Assembly (NCBI RefSeq): GCF_001424425.1
Contig: NZ_LMPT01000022.1
Location: forward strand, 124,001 to 188,000
Direction: 5' to 3'
DNA from: Acidovorax sp. Leaf191
Lineage (GTDB): Bacteria > Pseudomonadota > Gammaproteobacteria > Burkholderiales > Burkholderiaceae_C
Length of the DNA: 64,000 bases
Shown: in pieces, positions 52,029-62,112 of the stretch
Position numbering within the stretch: position 1 is the stretch's first letter
Layout of the letters: the number at the start of each line of letters is the position of its first letter
The notes under the pieces: model-generated
Databases searched by the model: none
What the model was told of the DNA's origin: nothing
Seen by the model: the letters and a program-made list of their open reading frames with translations, nothing else
Program-made: the position numbers and the translations under genes

Positions 52029-52454
52029 GTGATCGACATCGGCGAGGTCGCCAGGCGCTCGGGCGTGGCCGCGTCCACCCTGCGGTACTACGAGGAAAAA
52101 GGCTTGATCGCCTCCACCGGCCGCCACGGCCTGCGGCGGCTGTTCGACGCGCGGGTGCTCGATCAGCTCGCGTTGATCGCGCTGGGGCGCGTGGCGGGCT
52201 TCTCGCTGGACGAGATCGCCACCATGTTCGCAAGCGACGGCCAGCCCGACATCGACCGCGGCATGCTGACGGCCAAGGCGGACCAGATCGATGAAATGGT
52301 GCGGCGCCTGGAGGCCATGAGCGCCAGCCTGCGCCATGCCGCCGTGTGCCCGGCGCCGAGCCACATGGAGTGCCCGTCGTTTCGCAAGCTGCTGCAGTCC
52401 GCAGCGTCGGGCGACATGGCGCCGCGAGAGCTCATGCCCCGGCGGCGGGGGTGA
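52029..52454 (+). CDS. MerR-family transcriptional regulator
   Basis: The 141-residue regulator has a MerR HTH (IDIGEVARRSGVAASTLRYYEEKGLIAST in pieces) and a dimerisation helix; Cys at CPAPSHMEC and CPSF suggests a metal or redox site but no canonical cluster. The GTG start at 52029 follows AAGG. It is divergent from the DUF2938 gene and its operator overlaps the -10/-35 spacer of that promoter. Inducer unknown. Confidence 0.92.
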   Translation: MIDIGEVARRSGVAASTLRYYEEKGLIASTGRHGLRRLFDARVLDQLALIALGRVAGFSLDEIATMFASDGQPDIDRGMLTAKADQIDEMVRRLEAMSASLRHAAVCPAPSHMECPSFRKLLQSAASGDMAPRELMPRRRG

Positions 52455-52563
52455 GTGCGTGGGCCGCGACCGGGCCGTGGGGCGGTGGCCGTTGCTGCGG
52501 TATGGCTGCCCTGGAGAGCGATACCGCAGCGATGCGGCAGTATTGCGAAAGCGATGAGCCCCG

Positions 52564-53061
52564 TCAGCCCGCCTGCAAGGCGCTGACGATGGCCGCCCAC
52601 TCGGCCGGGGCGACGGGCGTGATGGACAGGCGGCTTCCCTTTTGCAGCACGCGCATCTCGGTCAAGGCGGGGTGCTCCCGCATTTCAGCCAGGGGTATCA
52701 GGCGCGTCTTCTTCAGCGCCTGCACGTCCAGCAGCAGCCAGCGCGGCTTGTCTGTGGGTGACTTGGGGTCGTGGTAAGGCGATGCGGGGTCGAACTGGGT
52801 CGGGTCCGGCCGCGTGCCAGAGGCCACGCGCGCGATGCCGACGATGCCGGGTTCGGGGCAGCTCGAGTGGTAGAACAGCACGCCGTCGCCCACCTGCATG
52901 TCGTCACGCATGAAGTTGCGGGCCTGGTAGTTGCGCACGCCGGTCCACGGCACGGTGGCGGCCGGGGCGGCCAGGGCGTCGTCGATGGAGCATTCTTCGG
53001 GCTCGGACTTCATGAGCCAGTAGTGCGGCGTGCGGCCAAGTGGGGCGGTGGGCGTGGTCAT
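52564..53061 (-). CDS. EVE-domain protein
   Basis: The 165-residue protein has the EVE (PUA-like) fold: YWLMKSEPEECSIDDAL, VRNYQARNFMRDDM, GVLFYHSSCPEPGIVG. EVE domains bind modified bases in DNA or RNA. It has no associated endonuclease nearby. It follows the MerR gene convergently. Confidence 0.93.
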   Translation of the reverse strand: MTTPTAPLGRTPHYWLMKSEPEECSIDDALAAPAATVPWTGVRNYQARNFMRDDMQVGDGVLFYHSSCPEPGIVGIARVASGTRPDPTQFDPASPYHDPKSPTDKPRWLLLDVQALKKTRLIPLAEMREHPALTEMRVLQKGSRLSITPVAPAEWAAIVSALQAG

Positions 53062-53140
53062 GGCGGCATTTTGGCAAAGCCCGAGCCGCATGGGGCCCGG
53101 TGCGCTTCTGGCCCCGAGGCGGCGTGGACGCCTGAGGGCT

Positions 53141-53195
53141 ATTGAATGCATAGCTGCTGGCGCTTGTCCATCCAGCGGTAGAGCACAAAAATAGC
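53141..53195 (+). repeat. Dispersed intergenic repeat, copy C
   Basis: CTATTGAATGCATAGCTGCT is followed by GGCGCTTGTCCATCC, AGCGGTAGAGC and an A run. It sits in the 291-bp spacer 53062-53352; the remainder is AT-rich without a gene. Confidence 0.75.
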
Positions 53196-53352
53196 CAGAT
53201 AAAGAGCCAGCGCGCGAACGTGACGACTTCATTGCCCCGCTGAGCATTAGCAGCAAAAACTCTTGAAGAACCGCTCCGGCCATGATGAGTGGATAGCGCT
53301 TTAAATCAATGCAGTGATATGGTATGAAATATCAATAACCCAAAGCAATTCT

Positions 53353-54147
53353 TTATTTCCGAGTTTTCCCATTTCTTGCTTTTGTGGAATTCTGTTTTTC
53401 CTTCGCTGCCGTCAATAGTTCAATAACTTCGGGATTGTTTTTCTTTTTTGCCATATCCCAAACTGTCAAGCCATTTTTTTTTGAAATATCAAGACGTGCG
53501 CCGTGTTTTAAAAGCACTTTAATGACGGGTATGTTTGAAAGAGAAACTGCCCCCATCAGAGGGGTTGCCAAAGGATTGCCCATGCTGTTTACATCAAATC
53601 CATTTTCAATCATGTATTCGACAAAAATAGCCGCATCCTCCTGTGGAGAGAATGTAGATAGCTGAGCAGTACTGAATATTCTATCTCTATCTGTTTTTGA
53701 GGTGGGAAACTTTGCATGATTTTGAATCAATTTGCATGCAATGGAGTACTTTGAGGTGATGAGGGCTGCCTCCAGTGGAGTAATTGAAATATCTGCCCTT
53801 CTGATATTTATTTTTGATCCGATATCTATCAAGAATTTTGCAGCAGGCCAATTGCCGACAGCCGAGGCTGCGATGAGGGGCGTGATGCCAGGTGGAACTA
53901 CGATCTTGTCCGGATCATTGCCTGACAGGATTGACGCTATTGTTGAAGCATCTGCGCCCATTTCAATGGCGTGGTAAAGGGGGTGCGGATTGGGAGATGC
54001 TGTTGATGTGGGCAGCGGCACAAAGGGTGTAGTTTCCGCTGCCTTACACAAAGACTTCATTTCTGGTGAAAATTCTTTTGCATAAGATGAGAAATTCAAC
54101 GAAAAAAATAAGCAAAATAATAAGTAAACTAGTTTTCTCTTTTTCAT
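53353..54147 (-). CDS. Exported ankyrin-repeat protein (immunity-like)
   Basis: The 264-residue protein has a signal peptide (MKKRKLVYLLFCLFFSLNFS) and ankyrin repeats: HPLYHAIEMGADASTIASIL, TPLIAASAVGNWPAAKFLID, TPLMGAVSLSNIPVIKVLLK and TVWDMAKKKNNPEVIELL. The DNA is strikingly AT-rich next to its surroundings, a sign of recent transfer. ATG 54147 overlaps the stop of the upstream gene (ATGA), so the two are coupled. A partner/immunity role for the preceding protein is plausible but unproven. Confidence 0.85.
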   Translation of the reverse strand: MKKRKLVYLLFCLFFSLNFSSYAKEFSPEMKSLCKAAETTPFVPLPTSTASPNPHPLYHAIEMGADASTIASILSGNDPDKIVVPPGITPLIAASAVGNWPAAKFLIDIGSKINIRRADISITPLEAALITSKYSIACKLIQNHAKFPTSKTDRDRIFSTAQLSTFSPQEDAAIFVEYMIENGFDVNSMGNPLATPLMGAVSLSNIPVIKVLLKHGARLDISKKNGLTVWDMAKKKNNPEVIELLTAAKEKQNSTKARNGKTRK

Positions 54148-55040
54148 TTTTGTCCCGTTAATTCGCTTTGTCGGCGGACTGCAGCTTCCTTGATAATATT
54201 TCTGGCGGCTTCCCAATCTTTGCCAGCCAAATGTCGCGTTAAATAATACTTTTCCTCGGGCCAAAGAATTATCCCTTTTTTTTGAAGATCTTTTTCTATG
54301 GCTGCAGTACCGAGAAGCGCTGAGAAACCGGCGTATGCAGAGGGCTCCAGCGCACCAATCATCGCGTCCAATACGGATCCCCCAACTCGTGTGGCAGCCA
54401 TACCTGCAGAAGTTAACACAGGCCGCCCAGAAACAGCCGTCTGCGCTGCCTTGGACGCCTTTGCGAGTCTCTCACTCTCTTTTTGTGACCATTGCCCCAG
54501 GCGCGTATTGCTGTAAGTGGGTATCTTTTCAGGCAAGGTTGTTGCCTTGTTGCCCAAGACGCTGCCAGGAATGAAGCCATCTTTCTTCATGTAGTCTGTC
54601 AGGGTTTTTTCGGCGTACGTAGCAGCCGTGCCTGTGCTGGAGCGGCCTGCAAACAGATCACCCAAAACTGACGTACCAGCATCCAGCATATTGGAGAGCC
54701 GCTGGTGTGGCTGAAGGGGCTGAAAAATACGGGCTTGCGTCAACTTGACAAAGGTTTTTGGGTCATTCTTTTTAATGTCCATCATATATTGATGATGGCG
54801 TACGGGATTATTTTTTCTTAAGTACTCTACGTAGTCAATGTAGGCAATTGTTTTTGGAATATGCTTGCGTGCATCGGCAATGTATCCCTTGGCTTCATCA
54901 TGCGGGCTTTTGGGTGCAGACTCTGTTTTTACCACGATACCGTTCAATGTGACGGTCACCGGTGAAGTTGTTTCGTTTGGAGATGGCATTCGGTCTGAAT
55001 AGACTGGATGCCCATTTTTATCTTTGTAGAAGTACATCAT
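54144..55040 (-). CDS. AT-rich unknown protein upstream of ankyrin partner (possible effector)
   Basis: This 298-residue protein is not recognised. The start (MMYFYKDKNGHPVYSDRMP) resembles a DUF4124-type motif. The middle is helical and charged, with Ala/Gly-rich segments near 200-250 (GMAATRVGGSVLDAMIGAL, FSALLGTAAIEKDLQKK). There is no signal peptide. Low GC and coupling to a secreted ankyrin protein make a toxin or effector module conceivable. No known toxin motif was seen. Confidence in any function is low. Confidence 0.75.
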   Translation of the reverse strand: MMYFYKDKNGHPVYSDRMPSPNETTSPVTVTLNGIVVKTESAPKSPHDEAKGYIADARKHIPKTIAYIDYVEYLRKNNPVRHHQYMMDIKKNDPKTFVKLTQARIFQPLQPHQRLSNMLDAGTSVLGDLFAGRSSTGTAATYAEKTLTDYMKKDGFIPGSVLGNKATTLPEKIPTYSNTRLGQWSQKESERLAKASKAAQTAVSGRPVLTSAGMAATRVGGSVLDAMIGALEPSAYAGFSALLGTAAIEKDLQKKGIILWPEEKYYLTRHLAGKDWEAARNIIKEAAVRRQSELTGQK

Positions 55041-55407
55041 TTATTGGTTTCCCAAGCTATTTCATGTTGATGAAAAGGCGGTATCTCGACTTCGATATTG
55101 CTATCATCAAGAGACGATTGGGAACTATAGCGAGAATAATTTTGACCAGCTGCAACGAACAGAAACTATATAGATTCGTTCATAATTCAAATTTAAACTA
55201 TGCATTTATTCTTCGCAGGGGATGCTGAGCACAGAAATATGCTGTTTAGAGGCGCCGTGCGCTTGTACAAACGCAAGATTGCCGATCTGGGTGAGCACCA
55301 GACCATCGCCCAAAACATCGATCTCGCAGAGTTTGGCTGTGCTGGTCTATGGGATGCTTGGATGGAGCGATGACCGCACCGGCGGGGCGAGCGCAATCTG
55401 TGGTCTG
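55041..55407. other. AT-rich spacer with a short open stretch
   Basis: No gene is supported. On the minus strand about 55205-55345 a short frame reads KLCEIDVLGDGLVLTQIGNL then ends at a stop; it could be the tail of a lost gene. It lies between the AT-rich pair and alkB. Confidence 0.35.
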
Positions 55408-56058
55408 TCAGCCGGCCTTGCGAAAGGTGAGGTTGATGCGCACCGCCCCCGTCATCGCATGCTCCCCCAAGGCCAGCGGCAGTACGCCATGGAACCGCAG
55501 CCGCGCCGGCCCGCCCCACACCACCACGTCGCCATGCCGCAGGCCCACGCGCCGGGCCTTGTCGGCGCGCGCTGCGCCGCCCCACAGGAAGACCGCCGCA
55601 ATGCCAAGCGAGACGGACACGATGGGGTGGTCGTAGTTGCCCTCGTCGCGGTCCTGGTGCAGCGACAGCCGCGTGCCGGGCTCGTAGCGGTTGATGAGGC
55701 AGGCGTCCGGCGTAAAGCCGGGGTAGCCCGCTGCATCGGCGGCATTGAGGGCCAATTGCCGAAATGCAGCGGGCATGGGCGGCCAGCGCTTGCAGGTGTC
55801 CGGGTCCACAGGGCCATACCGGTACCCGCTGCGATCGCTGATCCACCCCAAAGGTCCGCAATTGGTCATGGCGACCGACATGCGCTTGCCGCCGGGCGTG
55901 ATGAGGTGCCTGAAGGGCGCGCTGGCAGCAGTGACTTCGACGGCCTGCAGCAGCTCGGCCGCTTGCGCCAGGGCAAAGCCGCGCAGCACCACGGCACCCG
56001 GCTCCAGCAATTCGGGCTCGTGGGGTGTTGGCAAATGTTCGAACAGATCCAGTGTCAT
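55408..56058 (-). CDS. alkB: Alkylated DNA repair dioxygenase AlkB
   Basis: AlkB removes N-alkyl lesions from DNA by Fe(II)/2-oxoglutarate oxidation. The 216-residue protein has the Fe ligands HQD in LSLHQDRDEGNYDH and the distal His in RFHGVLPL, plus the 2OG-binding RINLTFR. I chose ATG 56058. It follows the ada and 2OG-dioxygenase genes on the same strand, the expected grouping of the adaptive response. Confidence 0.95.
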   Translation of the reverse strand: MTLDLFEHLPTPHEPELLEPGAVVLRGFALAQAAELLQAVEVTAASAPFRHLITPGGKRMSVAMTNCGPLGWISDRSGYRYGPVDPDTCKRWPPMPAAFRQLALNAADAAGYPGFTPDACLINRYEPGTRLSLHQDRDEGNYDHPIVSVSLGIAAVFLWGGAARADKARRVGLRHGDVVVWGGPARLRFHGVLPLALGEHAMTGAVRINLTFRKAG

Positions 56059-56220
56059 CGTGTGCAAATCCCTGCCGTTGCGCCAACACGCTGTCGCAGC
56101 AACTGGCGCGGCCAAGGCCAGTGCGCCCGTGGAACTGGCTCTGCCAGGCCACCGGGTGCGTCCCCCTCCCGCGCAGCGAGAGAGGGGGAAGGCGCCGCAG
56201 GCGACTCAGGGGGAGAAAGT

Positions 56221-56972
56221 TTATTCACCATCATGAAAAATGATCCCCGCCGTGTGCCGCTGCCCTGACCGCACACGGCTCACACCGTGCCGCAGGTTCA
56301 CGCGGTACACGCCCCGCGTGCCCTGTACCGGCCGGTGGTGCACGGCGAACGCCACCGCATCGCCCTGGCGCAGGGGCACCACCTCGGCGCGCGACTGCAT
56401 GCGGGGGCGCTGTTCGGTCAGCACGAACTCGCCCCCGGTGAAGTCCCGGCCGGGCTCGGACAGCAGGATGGCGACCTGCAGCAGAAACACATGCTCGCCG
56501 TACAGATCCTGGTGCAGGCAGTTGTAGTCGCCCGGCGCGTACTGCAGCAGCAGCGGTGTGGGGCGCAACTGGCCGGCCGCATGGCAGCGCGCAATGAAAT
56601 CGGCATGCCGCGCGGGGTAGCGCACCTCGATGCCCATGGCGGCGTTCCAGTGGTTGGCGATGGGCTGCAGGTGCGGGTACAGCGCATCGCGCAGCCCGGC
56701 CACCACGTCCGGCAGCGGGTAGCTGAAGTACTGGTATTCGCCCAGGCCGAAACCGTGGCGCTGCATGACCACGCGGCTGCGGAACACGGGCGGGCCGGCC
56801 TGGCGGTACAGCCCGGCCAGCGCCATGCACTCATCGGGGCCGAGCAGTTGCTGCAGCACCGCGTGGCCCTGGGTGTGCAGGTCGTCGGTGGCCTGGGCCC
56901 AGTCGATGGCAGCGATGCGACCAGGCCAGGTGCCCTGGCTCGGGCTTGTCGTCGGGGTGCGGGGCAGTGCGC

Positions 56973-56976
<4 letters not shown>
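56221..56976 (-). CDS. 2OG-Fe(II) oxygenase superfamily protein
   Basis: The 251-residue protein has HxD in NCLHQDLYGEHVF, a distal His in AFAVHHRPV and Arg in GVYRVNLRHGVSR. It is distinct from AlkB; it resembles the 2OG-Fe(II) oxygenase often encoded beside ada in proteobacteria. Its ATG overlaps the ada stop (ATGA), so it is coupled to ada and probably part of the methylation-damage response. Substrate unknown. Confidence 0.9.
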
Positions 56977-58145
<1,169 letters not shown>

Positions 58146-58424
58146 GGTGGGTGGCTCACAAATTGGTTGCGATGCCATGCACTCTAGGGACGGGGTGTGC
58201 GGGGCGCACTCCGAAGTCTGCTTTTGAATTCTGCGCCACTGCGGCGGATGGTTCTAGACTTCATGCCGTCTTTCCGTTTCCATCGTCACCGTCCACAGCC
58301 TGTCACACGCTGGCGGGCAACAGTCACCCATGCCACCTCGCACCGCGTTTGTCCGCCTTGTTGTTTCCATTGCCACCGCGCCGCCGACCGTATCGCGCAG
58401 CGATGCTGCCAGGGTCACTGCGTA

Positions 58425-59021
58425 GTGGGCAAGTCCAGCACGCGCAGACGGCAGCGCCGACGCGACACACCGCCCGGTGGCAGCACCGCGCGCCCCGTCG
58501 GTTCGGGGATGTGGTCGCAGGTCGCGCTGGCGGTGGCCGCCTTGATGCTGCTGGCCACCAGCCTGGGCTTGCTGTTCTTCGGCGTGGGCCCCACGCTGGT
58601 GGACTGGTCTCGCATGCGCCACTGGCAAGCGGTGCCTGCGCAGGTGGAGTCCGCGCGGTTGCACCAGGGTGGCACGGCGCGTGGCGGCACCTACTACCAG
58701 GCCCTGGTGCGCCACCACTACGTCGTGGACGGCACGCACTACACCGGCCAGCGCGCGGTGATCGACACCGCTGGCGACGGCGGGCGCCGCTATCACGAGC
58801 AGCTGGTGGCGCAGTGGCAGGCCGCGCAGCGCACGGGGGCGCCGATACAGGTATGGGTCAACCCTGAAAAACCGGCGGAATCGGTGGCAGACCGCAGCCT
58901 GCGCGTGGGTTCGCTGCTGTGGGACCTGGTGACGGTGGTGTTCACCGGTGCCGGCGGGCTGCTGTTGCTGCGCTTGTCGGTCAGCACGATCCGGCGAGGG
59001 CGCAGGTTGCGAAAGCTATAG
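58425..59021 (+). CDS. DUF3592 family membrane protein
   Basis: The 198-residue protein has one N-terminal transmembrane helix (WSQVALAVAALMLLATSLGLLF), a beta-rich loop (YYQALVRHHYVVDGTHYTGQRAV) and a second C-terminal helix (WDLVTVVFTGAGGLLLLRLS). WVNPEKPAESVA is characteristic of DUF3592. The start is uncertain: GTG 58425 or ATG 58509; earlier starts give a Cys/Arg-rich head that is not coding-like. The gene is divergent from ada. Confidence 0.75.
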   Translation: MGKSSTRRRQRRRDTPPGGSTARPVGSGMWSQVALAVAALMLLATSLGLLFFGVGPTLVDWSRMRHWQAVPAQVESARLHQGGTARGGTYYQALVRHHYVVDGTHYTGQRAVIDTAGDGGRRYHEQLVAQWQAAQRTGAPIQVWVNPEKPAESVADRSLRVGSLLWDLVTVVFTGAGGLLLLRLSVSTIRRGRRLRKL

Positions 59022-59080
59022 ACCGCCTGGCGCCGGGTGCTGCGGTGTGTTGGGGGTGTACTGCGGAGATGTGCTACTTA

Positions 59081-59130
59081 TTTGATAGCTGCTAGCGCTT
59101 TCCTATCAAGCGGTAGAGGCATTTTTTATT
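59081..59130 (+). repeat. Dispersed intergenic repeat, copy B
   Basis: TTTGATAGCTGCTAGCGCTT, then ATCAAGCGGTAGAGGCATTT and a T run. It is the best-preserved copy alongside copy A, and its 3' end overlaps the last codon of the SNF2 helicase gene. Confidence 0.8.
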
Positions 59131-61960
59131 CGTTTTCAGGCGGCTGCAGGGGCCTGGGCCGGCGCTTGCCCGTGCCGCCCCACCGCCGCGCATCCTCACC
59201 CGGAATGGCCAGCGGGTTGTTGGCCGGCTCGGCCAGCGGCGCCAGCAGTGCCGTCAGGTCGGCCTCGCTGAATTTCACCGCGCCGGCTTCGTCATGCCCC
59301 AGCACGCCGTCGGCCAGGGCCGCTTTGCGGGCCTGCAGCTCCAGCATGCGCTCTTCGATACTGCCTTCCACCACCAACTTGTAGACGAACACCGGCTGGT
59401 CCTGCCCGATGCGGTGGGCCCGGGCGGTGGCCTGTTCTTCCACGGCAGGGTTCCACCAGGGGTCGAAGTGGATGACGGTGTCTGCCGCGGTGAGGTTCAG
59501 GCCCGTTCCGCCCGCCTTGAGGCTGACCAGCAGGATGGGCGCACTCGCCGCGTCCTGGGCCTGAAAGCGCTGGACCACGGCGCCGCGCTGCCCGGGCGGC
59601 GTTTGCCCGGTGAGGGTGGCGTAGGGCAGGGCCAGCGCATCCAGACGTTCGGCGGCCAGCATCAGCAGTTCGGTGAACTGGGAGAACACCAGCACGCGGC
59701 GGCCTTCATCGACCAGCGCGGGCAGCATGTCGGCCAGCAGGTCGAGCTTGGCGCGTTCGGTGCCGGGGTGGACGGTGGCGCCTTTGACCAGGTGCGGGTC
59801 GCAGCACACCTGGCGCAGCTTCAGCAGCGCATCCAGGATGGTGATCTGCGAGCCTTCGAAGCTCTGGCGCTCCAGCGCGCGGCGCACCTGCTTGTCGACC
59901 GTGGTGCGCACGGCTTCGTATAGCTCGCGCTGTTTGCCCTGCAGTTGCACGCGCTGGATGACCTCGGTGCGCGGCGGCAGCTCGGTGGCCACGTCCTGCT
60001 TGCGCCGGCGCAGGATGAAGGGCCGCACGCGCTGGGCCAGCAACTGGGCGCGCAGGGTTTCGCCGTTCTCTTCGATGGGTTTGCGCCAGCGGGCGTTGAA
60101 GCTGCGCACATCGCCCAGAAAGCCGGGCATCAGAAAGTCGAACTGCGCCCACAGTTCGCCCAGGTGGTTTTCCAGCGGGGTGCCCGTCAGGCACAGCAGG
60201 TGCGGCGCCTGCAGCTTGCGCAGCGCCCGGGCGCTGCGGCTGCCGGCGTTCTTGACCATCTGGGCTTCGTCCAGGATGAGCAGATGAAACGGCTCGGCCG
60301 CGAGGGCATCGACGTCGCGCCAGAGCAGGGGATACGTGGTCAGCACCAGGTCGTGCTGGGCGATCTGCAGGAATCGCCGGCCCCGGTCAGGCCCGTGCAG
60401 GCTCAGCACGCGCAGGTTGGGCGCCATGCGCGCGGCTTCGGCCTGCCAGTTGAAGAGCAGCGACGTGGGCACCACCACCAGGGCGGGGCGGACGAGTCGG
60501 CCGGCATCTTTTTCGGCCAGCACGTGGGCCAGGGCTTGCGCCGTCTTGCCCAGCCCCATGTCGTCCGCCAGGATGCCGCCCAGGCCCTGGGCCCGCAGGT
60601 ACTGCAGCCACGCCAGGCCTTCAAGCTGGTAGGGGCGCAGCTGTATCTGCAGCCCGGCGGGGGCGTCCACGGGCTGCGGCGCACCGATGCGGCGCAGCCG
60701 CCGGGCCAGGTGCGCCAGGCCCAGGTCGCCCTGCAGTTGCCAGCTGTTGTCCCACCCGTTGACCATGCCCACGCGGTGCGCCTGCACCAGCCCTGCGCGC
60801 AGCGCCTCGATGCGGCGTGTCTCCCAGGCGCCCAGGCGCAGCGGGTCGCCGTCCTGCAGTTGTTTGCGCGTGGGGTCGGTGAGCAGGTCCACCATGGCGC
60901 CCACGATGGCCTTGAGCGGGCCGGCGGGCGCGTCGATGCGCCGCCCGCCGGGCGCGCGCAGCGAGATGACGGCGATGTCGTCGATGGCCGCCATCTGGCG
61001 GGCGTTGAGCCAGCGCACATCGCGGCGCAGCAGGTCGGCCAGCATGGGCGCCAGGTCCAGCATGACGCCGTCGATCTCGATCCCCAGGCTCAGCAGCCAG
61101 GCGCCTTCGCGTTCGGGCAGGTGCAGCTTTTGCACCGGGCGCTCGCGTGGGCCCAGCGGGCCGTCCACTTCCCGGGCCAGCAGCTCGCCGGTGTCCGGGG
61201 CGATGACGAGCTTCCAGCGCTGCACGGGCACGCTTTCGTGCACGAAGCCGGGGCGCACCACCACGCTCCAGCCTTCGGCGCGCAGCTGCGGGATCTGGTC
61301 GGCCCAGAAGTCGCCGAAGCGCGCCTCCTGCGGCAGGGTCCACACGGGGCCCAGCGTGGCGGCGGCTTCGCGGTGGCGCCATTGCAGGTGCTTGGGGTCC
61401 ACGGGCACCAGGCCCAGGTCCCACACCCGGTCCACGGCGTCGGCCTCGGCCGCCAGGCTGCGCTGCATGCGCACCACGGGGCCGCCGGTGTCGTACAGGT
61501 CCTGCACGGGGGCAGGGCGGGCGTTGAGCACCGAGGTGGGCGCCGCAGTCTCCCAGCGGGCCCCGCTGTCGGTGCGGTAGGTCCAGTCGATCTGCGCCAG
61601 GGTCACGTTCTCGCCACGCGGGCCCAGTTTGCCCTGGGGCGCCATGCCCAGCAGTCCGTCGCCCCGGCCCAGTGTCATGAGGGTGATGCGCGGACGAAAG
61701 TGCCCCGGCACCAGGCCCGATGCCGGCGGGGTGGGCGCGGACGGGGCGGCGGCCGCGGCGGCTGGAGGGGCTCCGTCTGCAGTTCCCTCGCGCAGCAGTG
61801 CCATCACGCGCGCGGCCTCGGCATCGGTCAGCGGGGCCAGTGCCTGCAGCGTGGCGGCATCGGCGCGCTGGCGCAGCGCGCGGGCCCAGGCGGCGATCAG
61901 GGCGTCGCGGTTGGAGCGGGGCGGTTCGGGGTGGGCGGCGTCTGGGCCTGCGGCGGGCAT
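59126..61960 (-). CDS. SNF2-family DEAD/DEAH-box helicase
   Basis: The 944-residue SNF2 ATPase has an N-terminal unique region, helicase motif I DDMGLGKTAQALAHVL, motif II LLILDEAQMVKN, motif III CLTGTPLENHLGEL, motif V SLKAGGTGLNLTAADTVI and motif VI TARAHRIGQDQPVFVY. This is the bacterial SNF2/HepA-like group that remodels protein-nucleic acid complexes. It has no associated nuclease or methylase in the window. The ATG at 61960 is the only good start. Confidence 0.95.
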   Translation of the reverse strand: MPAAGPDAAHPEPPRSNRDALIAAWARALRQRADAATLQALAPLTDAEAARVMALLREGTADGAPPAAAAAAPSAPTPPASGLVPGHFRPRITLMTLGRGDGLLGMAPQGKLGPRGENVTLAQIDWTYRTDSGARWETAAPTSVLNARPAPVQDLYDTGGPVVRMQRSLAAEADAVDRVWDLGLVPVDPKHLQWRHREAAATLGPVWTLPQEARFGDFWADQIPQLRAEGWSVVVRPGFVHESVPVQRWKLVIAPDTGELLAREVDGPLGPRERPVQKLHLPEREGAWLLSLGIEIDGVMLDLAPMLADLLRRDVRWLNARQMAAIDDIAVISLRAPGGRRIDAPAGPLKAIVGAMVDLLTDPTRKQLQDGDPLRLGAWETRRIEALRAGLVQAHRVGMVNGWDNSWQLQGDLGLAHLARRLRRIGAPQPVDAPAGLQIQLRPYQLEGLAWLQYLRAQGLGGILADDMGLGKTAQALAHVLAEKDAGRLVRPALVVVPTSLLFNWQAEAARMAPNLRVLSLHGPDRGRRFLQIAQHDLVLTTYPLLWRDVDALAAEPFHLLILDEAQMVKNAGSRSARALRKLQAPHLLCLTGTPLENHLGELWAQFDFLMPGFLGDVRSFNARWRKPIEENGETLRAQLLAQRVRPFILRRRKQDVATELPPRTEVIQRVQLQGKQRELYEAVRTTVDKQVRRALERQSFEGSQITILDALLKLRQVCCDPHLVKGATVHPGTERAKLDLLADMLPALVDEGRRVLVFSQFTELLMLAAERLDALALPYATLTGQTPPGQRGAVVQRFQAQDAASAPILLVSLKAGGTGLNLTAADTVIHFDPWWNPAVEEQATARAHRIGQDQPVFVYKLVVEGSIEERMLELQARKAALADGVLGHDEAGAVKFSEADLTALLAPLAEPANNPLAIPGEDARRWGGTGKRRPRPLQPPENE

Positions 61961-62112
61961 AGGCCGCCGATTGTGCCGTGCCGTGCCCTGCCGGGTGGAC
62001 TCAGGCCGGGCGCGTGGTGGTGCCGGCTGGCGTGGCGGCGGGCCGGTGGTCCTGCCCGTTCATCGTGAAGGTGTAAACCATCGGCGTGCGACCACCGCGC
62101 CGGTCTGGCGCT

